Assembly (NCBI RefSeq): GCF_030718205.1
Contig: NZ_JAUZQF010000001.1
Span: 310,001 to 374,000 of the forward strand
Direction of reading: 5' to 3'
DNA: 64,000 nucleotides
Source of the DNA: Nonomuraea turcica
GTDB taxonomy: Bacteria; Actinomycetota; Actinomycetes; Streptosporangiales; Streptosporangiaceae
The number at the start of each line of letters is the position of its first letter. The first letter of the stretch is position 1. Shown here piece after piece: positions 35,218 to 44,040 of this stretch. Both the position numbers and the translations under genes were made by a program. The notes below the pieces were generated by a model. That model worked only from the letters and a program-made list of their open reading frames with translations, searched no databases and was not told the origin of the DNA.

Positions 35218-35643
35218 ATGGCTACCGTCGAGCTGACGTTCAGTGCCCTCCCCGCGCATGTGCGGACCGCCCGGCTGGTCGCGACGGCGATAGCGCGCCG
35301 CACCGGTGTGGAGGAGTCCCTGCTGGACGAGGTCAGGCTCGCTGTGGGTGAGGCGTGTTCCCGGGCAGTGGAGGCGCATCGCGCTCACTGTCCGGGCGAG
35401 CCCATTCGCATCGAGCTGCGTGACGACGCCGGGCGCTTCGAGGTCACGGTGAGCGATCATGCCCCCAGCGATGAGCTCCAGCAGGAGAAGCCGCTTGACC
35501 TCGGCATGCTCTCTGACTCGTTCATGACGGGTTTCGGGCTCGCGGTCATCGCGGGGCTGGCCGACGACGTGGAGGTCCTGCCCACTCCCAAGGGCACCGA
35601 CATCCGCATGAGCTGGCCCGCCGCTGGTATCCCTACCTCATAG
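35218..35643 (+). CDS. Anti-sigma factor partner of BldG (ApgA/SCO3548-like)
   Basis: 141 residues, ATG one base after the bldG stop. It has a GHKL/HATPase_c_2 layout: LDEVRLAVGEACSRAVEAH in the N-box position, FEVTVSDHAPSD in the G1 position and FMTGFGLAVIAGLADDVEV as the lid and G2 region. The N-box asparagine of kinases (EACTNAV) is arginine here, and the D-x-G-x-G of the G1 box is absent, so ATP-dependent kinase activity is doubtful. A binding role with BldG is likely. A hairpin terminator follows 34 bp downstream. Confidence 0.87.
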   Translation: MATVELTFSALPAHVRTARLVATAIARRTGVEESLLDEVRLAVGEACSRAVEAHRAHCPGEPIRIELRDDAGRFEVTVSDHAPSDELQQEKPLDLGMLSDSFMTGFGLAVIAGLADDVEVLPTPKGTDIRMSWPAAGIPTS

Positions 35644-35677
35644 TCTTTTCCTTTCTTTCTTTACGGTGGCCCACCCC

Positions 35678-35705
35678 GGCCCCACCCCCGCACGGGGCTG
35701 GGGCC
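35678..35705 (+). terminator. Terminator after bldG operon
   Basis: GGCCCCACCCCCG and CGGGGCTGGGGCC pair over 12 positions with one mismatch and a 2-nt loop. It lies 34 bp after the anti-sigma stop, preceded by a T/C-rich stretch. It separates the bldG pair from hppA. Confidence 0.7.
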
Positions 35706-36171
35706 TGTCCGGGGAGACGCTGCTGACTCGTTCAGTGGCAGGCCGCCGTTACGGCGCTACGGGCACCATCGCCTCCCTAGAGGCGTGGGCCACGGGCGCC
35801 TTCTCTCTTTCAGGCGTGCCCGTGGACCTGGATCGTCCACGGTCACGCCGTGCATGCACGCGCTTGCCCATCCCGGGTTTCGGCTGACCGGAACGATACC
35901 TTGTCATGCCCGTAAACAGAGGGAAATTACGGTTGTCAGGGTGCAAACCGGGGCACGGGCAGGGGCTTGCTGGACGTCTGCATAATTAGTGACCTTCCGA
36001 GCCTTCATATCCGTTCACGGCCTGCGTAGACTCCCGGCACCGGCCAAGGTGATCCGGCGGAACGCGGATTCAACCGGAAGCGGCACCCACAACCCGGAAG
36101 GTGCCGCAACACCCGCCGAGGAAAACTGCAGCACCGTCCGGGCAGGACGACCGGTCTTGCCGAGGAGAACG
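35706..36171 (+). promoter_or_regulatory. Long leader region of hppA
   Basis: 466 bp without a supported gene. A hairpin CCACGGGCGCCT...AGGCGTGCCCGTGG lies at 35790-35825 (8-bp plus 4-bp helices), and a smaller one GCCTCCCTAGAGGC at 35771-35784. A lower-GC patch at 35893-35990 (AACAGAGGGAAATTACGG..., CATAATTAGTGACC) is the likeliest promoter. GAGGAG at 36162-36167 is the hppA ribosome site. I recognise no known riboswitch. Confidence 0.45.
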
Positions 36172-38490
36172 ATGAGCAGGCACATGCTGGCATCGGAGCC
36201 AGCGTCCAATCTGGCCCTGAGCGCAAACAATCTCACCATCGTGATCGTGGTCGCCGCGGTCGCACTGATCGCACTAGCCGTCGCCGGCGGCCTGGTGCGC
36301 GAAGTGCTGTCCGCCGGCCAGGGCACCGAGCGCATGCAAAACATCGCCCGTGCCGTACAAGAAGGCGCCGCCGCCTATCTCACGCGTCAATTCCGCACGT
36401 TGGCGATCTTCGTCGTCGTGATTCCCTTCCTGTTGCTCCTGCTACCTGGAGAGATGGACGTCCGCATCGGGCGATCGATCTTCTTCGTGGTCGGGGCGGT
36501 ATTCTCCGCGCTGACCGGGTTCATAGGCATGTGGCTGGCCGTGCGCGGGAACGTCCGCGTCGCCGCCGCGGCCAATGACTCGGGCGAGAAGCGCGCCATG
36601 CGCATCGCGTTCCGCACCGGCGGCGTCGCCGGGATGTTCACCGTCGGCCTCGGCCTGCTGGGCGCGGCCGTGGTCGTGTTCATCTACCGGGGCGAGGCGC
36701 CCCACGTGCTCGAAGGGTTCGGCTTCGGGGCGGCGCTGCTGGCGATGTTCATGCGAGTCGGCGGCGGCATCTTCACCAAGGCCGCCGACGTCGGCGCCGA
36801 CCTGGTCGGCAAGGTCGAGCAGGGCATCCCCGAAGACGACCCGCGCAACGCCGCCACCATCGCCGACAACGTGGGCGATAACGTCGGCGACTGCGCGGGC
36901 ATGGCCGCCGACCTGTTCGAGTCGTACGCGGTCATGCTGGTCGCCAGCCTCATCCTGGGCAGCGCGGCCTTCGGCGAGCAGGGGCTGATCTTCCCCCTGA
37001 TCGTCCCGATGATCGGCGTCATCACGGCGATCATCGGCATTTTCGTCACCGGGATGCGCGACGGCGACCGCAACGGCATGGCCGCGATCAACCGCAGCTT
37101 CTTCATCTCGGCCGGGATCTCCGCGGTGCTGGTCGCCGTGGCGGCGTTCCTGTACCTGCCCGCCGACTTCAGCGGCCTGACCGGCTCGGTCGTCCAGTCC
37201 GACGCCGACCCGCGGCTCATCGCCATCGGCGCGGTCCTCATCGGCCTGGTGCTAGCCAGCGCCATCCAGCTGCTGACCGGCTACTTCACCGAGACCACCC
37301 GGCGCCCCGTACGCGAGATCGGCGAGAGCTCCCGCACCGGCGCCGCCACCGTCATCCTGGCTGGCATCAGCGTCGGCCTGGAGTCGGCCGTCTACTCCGC
37401 CCTGATCATCGGCGGCGCGGTCTACGGCGCATTCCTGCTGGGCTTCGGCAACGTGACGCTCGCGCTGTTCGCGGTGGCCCTGGCCGGCACGGGCCTGCTG
37501 ACGACGGTGGGCGTCATCGTGTCCATGGATACCTTCGGCCCGGTCTCCGACAACGCGCAGGGCATCGCCGAGATGTCGGGCGACGTCCATGGGGAGGGCG
37601 CCCAGGTGCTCACCAGCCTGGACGCCGTCGGCAACACCACGAAGGCGATCACCAAGGGCATCGCGATCGCCACGGCCGTGCTGGCGGCGACCGCGCTGTT
37701 CGGCGCCTTCCGCACCGCGGTGGAGCTCGAGCTCGCCAAGGCTGACGCGTCGATCAAGGACGCCCTGGGAATCTTCCAGAACTTCAGCCTGAGCATCGAC
37801 AACCCGAACGTCCTGGTCGGCCTCATCATCGGGGCCGCGGTCGTGTTCCTGTTCTCCGGCCTGGCGATCTCGGCCGTCGGGCGGGCCGCGATGCGGGTCG
37901 TCTTCGAGGTCCGGGAGCAGTTCCGCACCAAGCCCGGCATCATGGACGGCACGGAGAAGCCGGACTACGGGCGCGTCGTCGACATCTGCACCCGCGACTC
38001 GCTGCGCGAGCTGGCCACGCCTGGGTTGCTCGCGGTCATGACCCCGATCGCGGTGGGTTTCGCCCTCGGGTACGCGCCGCTCGGTGCGTTCCTGGCGGGG
38101 GCGATCGCCTGCGGCACGCTGATGGCCGTGTTCCTGGCCAACTCCGGTGGGGCCTGGGACAACGCCAAGAAGCTGGTCGAGGACGGGCACCACGGCGGCA
38201 AGGGCTCGGAGGCGCACGCCGCCACGGTCATCGGCGACACGGTCGGGGACCCGTTCAAGGACACGGCCGGGCCTGCCATCAACCCGCTCATCAAGGTGAT
38301 GAACCTGGTGGCGCTGCTGGTCGCGCCCGCGGTGGTGCTCTACGCCGGCAACCCGGCCCTGCGGATCGGCATCACCGTGGTGGCGGTGGCCGTGGTGGTC
38401 GGCGCCATCGTGGTGTCCAAGCGGCGGTCGGCGACCAGTGAGCCGGCCAGCGACAACAACAATCGTGAGCAGGAGCCGGTCGCGTCATAA
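36172..38490 (+). CDS. hppA: Membrane proton-translocating pyrophosphatase, K+-independent type
   Basis: 772 residues from ATG 36172 with GAGGAG upstream. About 16 membrane helices alternate with conserved loops. The pyrophosphate site is AADVGADLVGKVE followed by EDDPRNAATIADNVGDNVGD. A second metal-binding loop is DTFGPVSDNAQGIAEM, and the third is GDTVGDPFKDTAGPAINP. In DAVGNTTKAITKG, lysine occupies the position that separates K+-independent (Lys) from K+-dependent (Ala) enzymes. The enzyme pumps H+ outward or conserves energy from PPi. It lies next to the bldG pair, as I recall SCO3547 does. Confidence 0.95.
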   Translation: MSRHMLASEPASNLALSANNLTIVIVVAAVALIALAVAGGLVREVLSAGQGTERMQNIARAVQEGAAAYLTRQFRTLAIFVVVIPFLLLLLPGEMDVRIGRSIFFVVGAVFSALTGFIGMWLAVRGNVRVAAAANDSGEKRAMRIAFRTGGVAGMFTVGLGLLGAAVVVFIYRGEAPHVLEGFGFGAALLAMFMRVGGGIFTKAADVGADLVGKVEQGIPEDDPRNAATIADNVGDNVGDCAGMAADLFESYAVMLVASLILGSAAFGEQGLIFPLIVPMIGVITAIIGIFVTGMRDGDRNGMAAINRSFFISAGISAVLVAVAAFLYLPADFSGLTGSVVQSDADPRLIAIGAVLIGLVLASAIQLLTGYFTETTRRPVREIGESSRTGAATVILAGISVGLESAVYSALIIGGAVYGAFLLGFGNVTLALFAVALAGTGLLTTVGVIVSMDTFGPVSDNAQGIAEMSGDVHGEGAQVLTSLDAVGNTTKAITKGIAIATAVLAATALFGAFRTAVELELAKADASIKDALGIFQNFSLSIDNPNVLVGLIIGAAVVFLFSGLAISAVGRAAMRVVFEVREQFRTKPGIMDGTEKPDYGRVVDICTRDSLRELATPGLLAVMTPIAVGFALGYAPLGAFLAGAIACGTLMAVFLANSGGAWDNAKKLVEDGHHGGKGSEAHAATVIGDTVGDPFKDTAGPAINPLIKVMNLVALLVAPAVVLYAGNPALRIGITVVAVAVVVGAIVVSKRRSATSEPASDNNNREQEPVAS

Positions 38491-38508
38491 CCCGGCTCCC
38501 ATGCCAGA

Positions 38509-38538
38509 GACGCCCGCTCCCGCGTGGGGGCGGGCGTC
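38509..38538 (+). terminator. Terminator after hppA
   Basis: GACGCCCGCTCCC and GGGGGCGGGCGTC form a 13-position stem with one mismatch and a 4-nt loop, 18 bp after the hppA stop. A C-run follows instead of T. Confidence 0.7.
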
Positions 38539-38612
38539 CCGCTGTCCGGGGTGTGGGGGCGGTTGCGACAGGCGCGCGTGGCACCGGAGGGCCTCGGTGC
38601 GAAACTAGGCAC

Positions 38613-38729
38613 GTGGAAGATGACAAGCCGCCCAGCGGCGGAAAGACCCTGGGCCTCATTCTGCTGGCGATGCTCGTCATCCTGGCCGCGCTCGTCGCGC
38701 TGGCCAACTGGGCTTCGAAGACAGGGTGA
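38613..38729 (+). CDS. Small single-pass membrane protein
   Basis: 38 residues: a charged N-terminus (VEDDKPPSGGKT), then one hydrophobic helix of about 20 residues rich in Leu/Ala (LGLILLAMLVILAALVALA) and a short WASKTG end. GTG start. The stop is 4 bp before the sixA-like GTG, with strict GC third positions throughout, which supports true coding despite its size. No family recognised. The tight spacing suggests it is co-translated with the phosphatase. Confidence 0.6.
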   Translation: MEDDKPPSGGKTLGLILLAMLVILAALVALANWASKTG

Positions 38730-38733
38730 TCCG

Positions 38734-39201
38734 GTGCGGACGTTGATCGTACTGCGGCATGCGAAAGCCGCCCACATCCCCGGCCTGGCCGACCGGGAGC
38801 GGCCGCTGACCGACCGCGGGGAGCGGGACGCGAAGCGGGCGGGCGATGAGATCAGGGCCGCCGGGCTGGAACCGGACGCGGTGCTCTGCTCGCCGGCGCT
38901 CAGGACCAAGCGCACCGCCGAGATCGCCTTCCCGGAGATGGAGATCAGCTACGAGCGCGACATCTACGAGGCCTACCCCGAGGAGCTGCTGGAGCTGGTC
39001 CGCCGGTCCGATCCGGACCTGGGCACCGTGGTGTTGTGCGGCCACAACCCCGGCGTGCACGAATTGGCCTTGGGCCTGGCCGGAGGCGACTACGTGTTCC
39101 GGCCGGGCGCGTTCGCGGTGATCCGGGTGGAGTCGGCGTGGGCGGACCTCTACCCAGGAGAGGGCCGGCTGATGACGCTCTGGGATCCGAAGGAAAACTA
39201 G
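38734..39201 (+). CDS. SixA-like histidine phosphatase
   Basis: 155 residues, GTG start. The catalytic LIVLRHAKAAH motif lacks the G-E of phosphoglycerate mutases (R-H-G-E) and has R-H-A-K, as in SixA. SPALRTKRTAEIAF carries the second arginine, and LCGHNPGVHELAL carries the second catalytic histidine. SixA proteins remove phosphate from phosphohistidine, for example in phosphorelay domains; the partner here is unknown. The stop overlaps the end of the convergent serB gene by 4 bp. Confidence 0.88.
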   Translation: MRTLIVLRHAKAAHIPGLADRERPLTDRGERDAKRAGDEIRAAGLEPDAVLCSPALRTKRTAEIAFPEMEISYERDIYEAYPEELLELVRRSDPDLGTVVLCGHNPGVHELALGLAGGDYVFRPGAFAVIRVESAWADLYPGEGRLMTLWDPKEN

Positions 39202-40418
39202 CCGGCCGTGAGCACGCCGTCCTCGGCGTCGGCCGCCTCCACCTCGTCCCGCGAAATCCCCAGCAGGTAGAGGATCGAGTCCAGGTAGGGCGTGTTGACC
39301 GCGGTGTCGGCGGCCTGCCGGACCACCGGCTTGGCGTTGAACGCGATCCCCAGCCCGGCCACCGCGATCATGTCCAGGTCGTTGGCCCCGTCGCCGATGG
39401 CCACGGTCTGGGAGATCGGCAGGTGGGCCTCGCGCGCGAAGCGCTCCAGCGCCCGGGCCTTGCCCGGCCGGTCGACGATCTCACCGACGACCCGGCCGGT
39501 CAGCCGCCCGTCCACGACCTCCAGGACGTTCGCGGCGGAGTAGTCGATGCCCAGCTCCTCGACCAGCCCGTCGGTGATCTGGGTGAAGCCGCCGCTGACG
39601 ATGGCGAAGCGGTAGTCGAGCCGCTTGAGCGTCCGCACCAGCGTACGGGCGCCGGGCGTGAGCACGACCTGCTTGCGCACCTGCTCGAACACCTCGGCAG
39701 GCAGCCCCTCGAGCAACGCGACCCGCTTGCGCAGCGACTCGGCGAAGTCGAGCTCGCCGCGCATGGCCTGCTCGGTGACCTTGGCGACCTCGTCGAGGCA
39801 GCCGGCGTGAGCGGCCAGCAGCTCGATCACCTCGCCCTGGATGAGGGTCGAGTCGACGTCCATGACGATCAGCCGCTTGGCTCGCCGGGACAGCCCCGTG
39901 CGCTGCACGGCCACGTCGACTTCCTGGGCGGCGGCCTCGGCGGCCAGCTCGACCCGCAGCGCGTCCGGGTTGGCCCCGGAGACGGACAGCTCGATGCAGG
40001 TGACGGGCCACTGGGCCAAGCGCTCGATGCGGTCGATGTTGGCGCCGGCGGCGGCGATGCGCCCGGCGATGCCCGCGATCGCGGCGGGCTGAAGTGTGGC
40101 GCCGAGCACGCTGACCGACAGGCGGCCACGGCGGCGCTGGTCCCGGGTCTGGGATCCGGTGGAGAGCTCGACCTCCATGCCGAGGTCCTCGGCCACCCGC
40201 TCGACGGCGGTCCACATGGCGCCGAGCGTGGTGCCGGTGCCGGTCGAGGAGCCGCCCGCGTACGCGACGAGCACGCCGAGCGTGAGCCGGCCCCGGATGA
40301 CGACCTGCTCGATGTCGGAGACCGTCACCGGGAAGCCGGAAAGGACGGAGAAGAGACGCGACGTGACACCGGGCCGGTCGGGGCCGGTCAGGGTGATCAG
40401 GAGGGTGCGCTGGTCCAC
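39198..40418 (-). CDS. serB: Phosphoserine phosphatase with ACT domains (SerB2 type)
   Basis: 406 residues from GTG 40418. Two ACT domains occupy about 1-175 (TLLITLTGPDRPGVTSRLF; LSVSVLGATLQPAAIAGIAG). The HAD domain follows with the nucleophile in IVMDVDSTLIQGEVIELLA, the second motif serine in AIVSGGFTQ and the metal site in VAIGDGANDLDM. The two-ACT layout and length match mycobacterial SerB2, which ends serine biosynthesis and is inhibited by serine through the ACT domains. It is convergent with the sixA-like gene. Upstream is a hairpin belonging to the secreted protein gene. Confidence 0.93.
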   Translation of the reverse strand: MDQRTLLITLTGPDRPGVTSRLFSVLSGFPVTVSDIEQVVIRGRLTLGVLVAYAGGSSTGTGTTLGAMWTAVERVAEDLGMEVELSTGSQTRDQRRRGRLSVSVLGATLQPAAIAGIAGRIAAAGANIDRIERLAQWPVTCIELSVSGANPDALRVELAAEAAAQEVDVAVQRTGLSRRAKRLIVMDVDSTLIQGEVIELLAAHAGCLDEVAKVTEQAMRGELDFAESLRKRVALLEGLPAEVFEQVRKQVVLTPGARTLVRTLKRLDYRFAIVSGGFTQITDGLVEELGIDYSAANVLEVVDGRLTGRVVGEIVDRPGKARALERFAREAHLPISQTVAIGDGANDLDMIAVAGLGIAFNAKPVVRQAADTAVNTPYLDSILYLLGISRDEVEAADAEDGVLTAG

Positions 40419-40436
40419 ATCCAGCCACGGTACTGC

Positions 40437-40481
40437 GCCCGGTCCGATGGTCGTGCAGCAGGTACGCCCTTCGGACCGGGC
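40437..40481 (-). terminator. Hairpin after the secreted-protein gene
   Basis: GCCCGGTCCGA and TCGGACCGGGC form a perfect 11-bp stem with a 23-nt loop, beginning 6 bp beyond the stop at 40487 on the minus strand. It falls between this gene and serB on the same strand, implying separate transcripts. Confidence 0.65.
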
Positions 40482-40486
40482 ACCGG

Positions 40487-41044
40487 TCAGCGAACGACCT
40501 TGGTCTTGACCGTCTTCGCGAAGCCGAACCCGGGGATGCCGAGCCGGTCCAGCTCCTCCTTGCTCATGTTCTCCATGCCCTGGTCCACGTTGTAGGAGAC
40601 CACGCCGAGCGTCGCCGTCTGCGTGCCCCGGGCGCTCTTCTTCAGCGGGGCGTCGAACGCCATGGAGATGGAGTCGCCCACCTCGACCACCTGCGGCAGG
40701 AAGCAGTAGAACGCCCGGCCCTCGCCGTAGCACTCGGTGCCCTTGACGCTCGTGCCGAACCTGATCTTGTTGAGGTCGACGCCCTTGGGGAACTGACCCC
40801 CGACGAACCAGGAGTCCGCGTAGTGCGGGCCCTTGTTGGTGGCGACGATGGTGTACTTGATCTTTCCGCCGGCCTTGACGGCCTTCGTCGCCTTGACCTT
40901 GACGTCGAAGGCGGAGTACGGGTCGGCTGCCTTGGTCACAGCCGTGGTGGTGGCCGTGGTCGCGGCGGAGGCGGGAACAGCCGGGATGAGCAGGGCGCCG
41001 GCCAGCAACGCCAGCGTGGCGGCCTTGGGAAGGGAGTAGCGCAT
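40487..41044 (-). CDS. Secreted DUF11-like protein, paralogue of the one at 44661
   Basis: 185 residues. A signal peptide (about 1-28, ending PASAATT) is followed by one beta-sandwich domain: YSAFDVKVKATKAVKAGGKI, IVATNKGPHYADSWFVGGQFP, a Cys pair (TECYGEGRAFYCF) and QTATLGVVSYNVDQGMENMS. The pattern resembles the single DUF11/CARDB-like repeat of cell-surface proteins. The ending (DQGMENMSKEELDRLGIPG, then KTVKTKVV) is shared almost residue for residue with the protein at 44661. No membrane anchor, so it is probably released. The function is unknown. Confidence 0.72.
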   Translation of the reverse strand: MRYSLPKAATLALLAGALLIPAVPASAATTATTTAVTKAADPYSAFDVKVKATKAVKAGGKIKYTIVATNKGPHYADSWFVGGQFPKGVDLNKIRFGTSVKGTECYGEGRAFYCFLPQVVEVGDSISMAFDAPLKKSARGTQTATLGVVSYNVDQGMENMSKEELDRLGIPGFGFAKTVKTKVVR

Positions 41045-41110
41045 TCAACGTCTCCGGTGAGGAATTGGGCACGGGGACGCACATCGCCAAGCCCCCGTAA
41101 ATGTCGGCTG

Positions 41111-41140
41111 TTCCTATCACGACGGCAAAATCTATGTAAA
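41111..41140 (-). promoter_or_regulatory. Candidate promoter of the secreted-protein gene
   Basis: On the minus strand TTTACA (41140-41135) and TAGGAA (41116-41111) are separated by 18 bp, about 70 bp before the ATG at 41044. The stretch is clearly AT-richer than its surroundings. Confidence 0.45.
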
Positions 41141-41142
41141 GC

Positions 41143-42156
41143 CTATTTCTTCAGTATCAAGTGTGTGTCGCCGAACTCGTGCCACAAGTACCCCTCCCGT
41201 AGCGCCTCGTCATACGCCCGGGCCAGGGCCTGCTCGCCCGCGATCGCGGTCAGCATCAGCAGGTGACTGGAGCGCGGCTCGTGCAGTCCGGTGATCAGCC
41301 CCGTGACGGCCCGCACGCCGCGTTCCGGGGTGACAACGTGCTCGGTCCAGCCCGCGGCCGCGCTCACCCGCCCGTCCGCGCCCGCGGCCGTCTCCAGAGC
41401 CCGTACGACCGTCGTGCCCGCCGCCACCACCCGGTTGCCGCTCCGGCGCGCCAGGTTGACCAGCCGCGCGGTCGAGGCCGGCACTTCATACCGCTCCGCG
41501 TACGGCGGCTCGTCCTTCTCCGGCGAGGCCACCCCCGTGTGCAGGGTGATCGGCGCGATCCCGACCCCGCGTGCCACCAGCGCCGTCACGAGATCGGCGG
41601 TGAATGGCCGCGCCGCGCTCGGCATCTCCGCACTGCCCGGCACGGTCGCGAACGCGGTCTGGTAGGCGTCGATCGGCCAGTCCCGATCCACGTAGGAGTA
41701 GCGGATCGGGACCCCGTACGCGCGCAGGTAGGCCTCCACGTCCCGATCCAGCGCCGCCCGCCACAACCGCGGCGTCTCCCGTTCGATCAGCCGCAGCGTG
41801 GCCCGCCCCGGCAGCGGAAGCCACTCCCCGGCCTCGCCCCCGCTGTACGGCTCGGTGGCCTTCGCGGTACGCCTGCGCAACTCGACCAGCCACGTGCCGT
41901 CCTCGCGCGCGGTGGAGAAGTGCACCGCCAGCCGGTCGAGCCTGACGGCCGCGGGCAGGGTGGCCGAGTTGTTCACCACGATCAGGTCCCCGGGGTCGAG
42001 CAGCCCCGGCAGGTCCACGAACCGGTGGTGCTCGGGCTCGGTGTCGCCACGCGAGACCATCAGGCGAACCGCGTCCCTGGACATCCCCCTGGCCTCGGGC
42101 GGCTCGTGGGCCGTCAGGCCGGGCGGCAGCACGAAGTCGAGTGCCGGCGTCGTCAT
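41143..42156 (-). CDS. queA: QueA-family SAM:tRNA ribosyltransferase-isomerase
   Basis: 337 residues from ATG 42156; the start overlaps the SDR stop by 4 bp. Family motifs are visible: RDAVRLMVSRGDTEPEHHRFVDLP near the N-terminus, GDLIVVNNSATLPAAV, LHTGVAS followed by YEVPASTARLVNLARRSG, VAAGTTVVRALETAA and GLHEPRSSHLLML. QueA makes epoxyqueuosine in tRNA from SAM. No tgt, queG or queC-F gene is in this window, and many actinomycetes lack full queuosine synthesis, so the role here may differ. The length is near normal (about 340-360). Confidence 0.85.
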   Translation of the reverse strand: MTTPALDFVLPPGLTAHEPPEARGMSRDAVRLMVSRGDTEPEHHRFVDLPGLLDPGDLIVVNNSATLPAAVRLDRLAVHFSTAREDGTWLVELRRRTAKATEPYSGGEAGEWLPLPGRATLRLIERETPRLWRAALDRDVEAYLRAYGVPIRYSYVDRDWPIDAYQTAFATVPGSAEMPSAARPFTADLVTALVARGVGIAPITLHTGVASPEKDEPPYAERYEVPASTARLVNLARRSGNRVVAAGTTVVRALETAAGADGRVSAAAGWTEHVVTPERGVRAVTGLITGLHEPRSSHLLMLTAIAGEQALARAYDEALREGYLWHEFGDTHLILKK

Positions 42157-42812
42157 TGCAGGCTCACTCGTCCGCTGGCCGGCCGGGAGCTGATCAGGTC
42201 GTGCAGCGCCGCGGCCACCTTCGCCGGGTCGGCCGCGGCGGCGGCCTCTTCGGCGCCCACGGCGTCGGCCAGCATGCGGGTGTTCATCTCGCCCGGATCC
42301 ACCCACCACACGCGGACCTCGGGCTCCTCGGCGGCCAGCACGTTCGACAGCTGCTCCAGCGCAGCCTTGCCGGCGCCGTAGCCGCCCCAGCCTTCGTATG
42401 CGCCGGTGGCGGCGTCGGAGGTGACGTTCACGATGGCGCCGGAGGAGGACGAGCGCAGCGCCGGAAGCGCGGCCTGGATGAGGGCGAGGGGAGCGGTCAC
42501 GTTCGTCTCCAGCAGCGACCTGAACGCCTCCAGCGGATAGCCCGCCAGCGGCGGCAGCGGCGTCACGCCCAGGTCGCTGGCGTTGTTGACCAGCAGATCC
42601 AGCTCGGGGGCCGCCCGGGCCAGCCACTCGACGTGCGCCGGGTCTGCCACGTCGCCCGGGATCGCGGTCGCGCCCAGCTCGGCCGCGACCCGCTCCAGGT
42701 CGTCCGCCCCGCGGGCGGTGAGGACGAGGTTCCAGCCAGAGCCTGCCAGCGAGCGCGCCAGCGCGAGGCCGAGACCACGGGAGGCGCCGGTGATGAGTGC
42801 GGTGTTCGTCAT
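42153..42812 (-). CDS. Short-chain dehydrogenase/reductase
   Basis: 219 residues. The cofactor motif is TGASRGLGLALARSLAGSG, followed by LDLLVNNASDLG. The catalytic serine lies in IVNVTSDAATG and Tyr-x3-Lys in GYGAGKAALEQL. It is shorter than most SDRs because the C-terminal substrate loop is reduced. The stop overlaps the queA-family ATG, so the two are coupled. It is divergent from the sensor kinase gene, whose GTG lies 109 bp away. Confidence 0.87.
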   Translation of the reverse strand: MTNTALITGASRGLGLALARSLAGSGWNLVLTARGADDLERVAAELGATAIPGDVADPAHVEWLARAAPELDLLVNNASDLGVTPLPPLAGYPLEAFRSLLETNVTAPLALIQAALPALRSSSSGAIVNVTSDAATGAYEGWGGYGAGKAALEQLSNVLAAEEPEVRVWWVDPGEMNTRMLADAVGAEEAAAAADPAKVAAALHDLISSRPASGRVSLQ

Positions 42813-42921
42813 GTCTCGACGCTAGAAACGTGACGGCCGGCGGACATCGGGCTGAGGACCGGTCCGGGCCTGGGCACATCGTCCTAGGACCCGGGGTGGC
42901 CGGGGATCATAGAGTGGTTGC

Positions 42922-44040
42922 GTGATGGCCGACCGAGACGAGATCCTGCAGGCGGTGAGCTCCGCGGTGCTCGCGGTCACCCGCCATCTGTCGGTCCGCG
43001 AGGTGCTGCAGGTGATCGTACGCTCGGCGCAGCGGCTGCTCGATGCCCGCTACGCCGCGCTGGGCGTGCCCGACGAAGAAGGGTCGTTCGGCGAGTTCGT
43101 CGCCGAGGGCCTCACCGACAAGCAGTGGGACGCGATCGGGCCGCTGCCCCGGCAGCATGGCATGCTCGGCGCGATGCTCCGGGAAGGCGCCCCCGTCAGG
43201 CTGCCCGACCTGCGCAAGGACCCCAGGTTCGAGTGGTGGCCGAAGGCCCATCCGGTGATGAAGGACTTCCTGGGTGTCCCCATCCGCGACGGCGAGGACG
43301 TGCTCGGCATCATCTTCCTGGCCAACAAGCGCACGCCCGGCGGCGGCTTCACGCAGGACGACCAGGACCTGCTCACGTTGTTCGCGGCGCACGCGGCGAT
43401 CGCGCTGACCAACGCCAGGCTCTACGAGCGCGGCCGCGAGCTGGCCATGCTGGAGGAGCGCAACCGCGTGGCCAGGGAGCTGCACGACGCCGTCACGCAG
43501 AAGCTCTTCTCGCTCCGGCTCACCGCCCAGGCCGCGGGCGCGATGCTGACGCGGGACCCCGGCAAGGCGGCCGTGGAGCTCGAACGCGTCCAGCGCCTGG
43601 CCGGCGAGGCCCTGGCGGAGCTGCGTGCCGTGATCGTGGAGCTGCGTCCGGCCGAGCTCGACCGGCACGGGCTGACCGAGACGCTGCGCAAGCACGTACG
43701 CATGCTCGACAGGCTCCATCCGTCCCTGGTCGCGTTCGAGTGCGGCGAGCTGCCGCCGCTGGATTCGACGGTCGAGGTGGCCGTGCTGCGGGTGGCCCAG
43801 GAGGCGCTGCACAACGCGCTCAGGCACTCCGGAGCCTCCCGGGTCCTCGTACGCCTGGTCTCTGAGGACGGCAAGCTGGCGCTGACCGTGAGCGACGACG
43901 GCAGCGGGTTCGAGCAGGCGGACTCGCGCGGTCTCGGGCTGGTGTCGATGCGGGACAGGGCCGAGTCGGTCGGCGGCATGATGACCGTCGAGTCGGCCCC
44001 CGGCCAGGGGACCACGGTCCGCGTGGAGGTGGGCGTTTGA
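42922..44040 (+). CDS. GAF-domain sensor histidine kinase
   Basis: 372 residues, GTG or the following ATG. A GAF domain (about 20-165; VPDEEGSFGEFVAEG, HPVMKDFLGVPIRDGEDVLGII) precedes the HisKA_3 dimerisation helix with the phospho-acceptor in EERNRVARELHDAVTQKLF. The HATPase domain has AQEALHNALRHS (N-box), VSDDGSGF (G1) and GLGLVSMRDRAESVGG (G2). No membrane helix, so it senses a cytoplasmic signal, perhaps gas or redox if the GAF binds haem as in DevS relatives. The stop overlaps the response regulator's TTG start. Confidence 0.92.
   Translation: MMADRDEILQAVSSAVLAVTRHLSVREVLQVIVRSAQRLLDARYAALGVPDEEGSFGEFVAEGLTDKQWDAIGPLPRQHGMLGAMLREGAPVRLPDLRKDPRFEWWPKAHPVMKDFLGVPIRDGEDVLGIIFLANKRTPGGGFTQDDQDLLTLFAAHAAIALTNARLYERGRELAMLEERNRVARELHDAVTQKLFSLRLTAQAAGAMLTRDPGKAAVELERVQRLAGEALAELRAVIVELRPAELDRHGLTETLRKHVRMLDRLHPSLVAFECGELPPLDSTVEVAVLRVAQEALHNALRHSGASRVLVRLVSEDGKLALTVSDDGSGFEQADSRGLGLVSMRDRAESVGGMMTVESAPGQGTTVRVEVGV

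Noticed and set aside
41143..42156. A queuosine biosynthesis operon
   Set aside because: Only the QueA-family gene is present. Its neighbours are unrelated.
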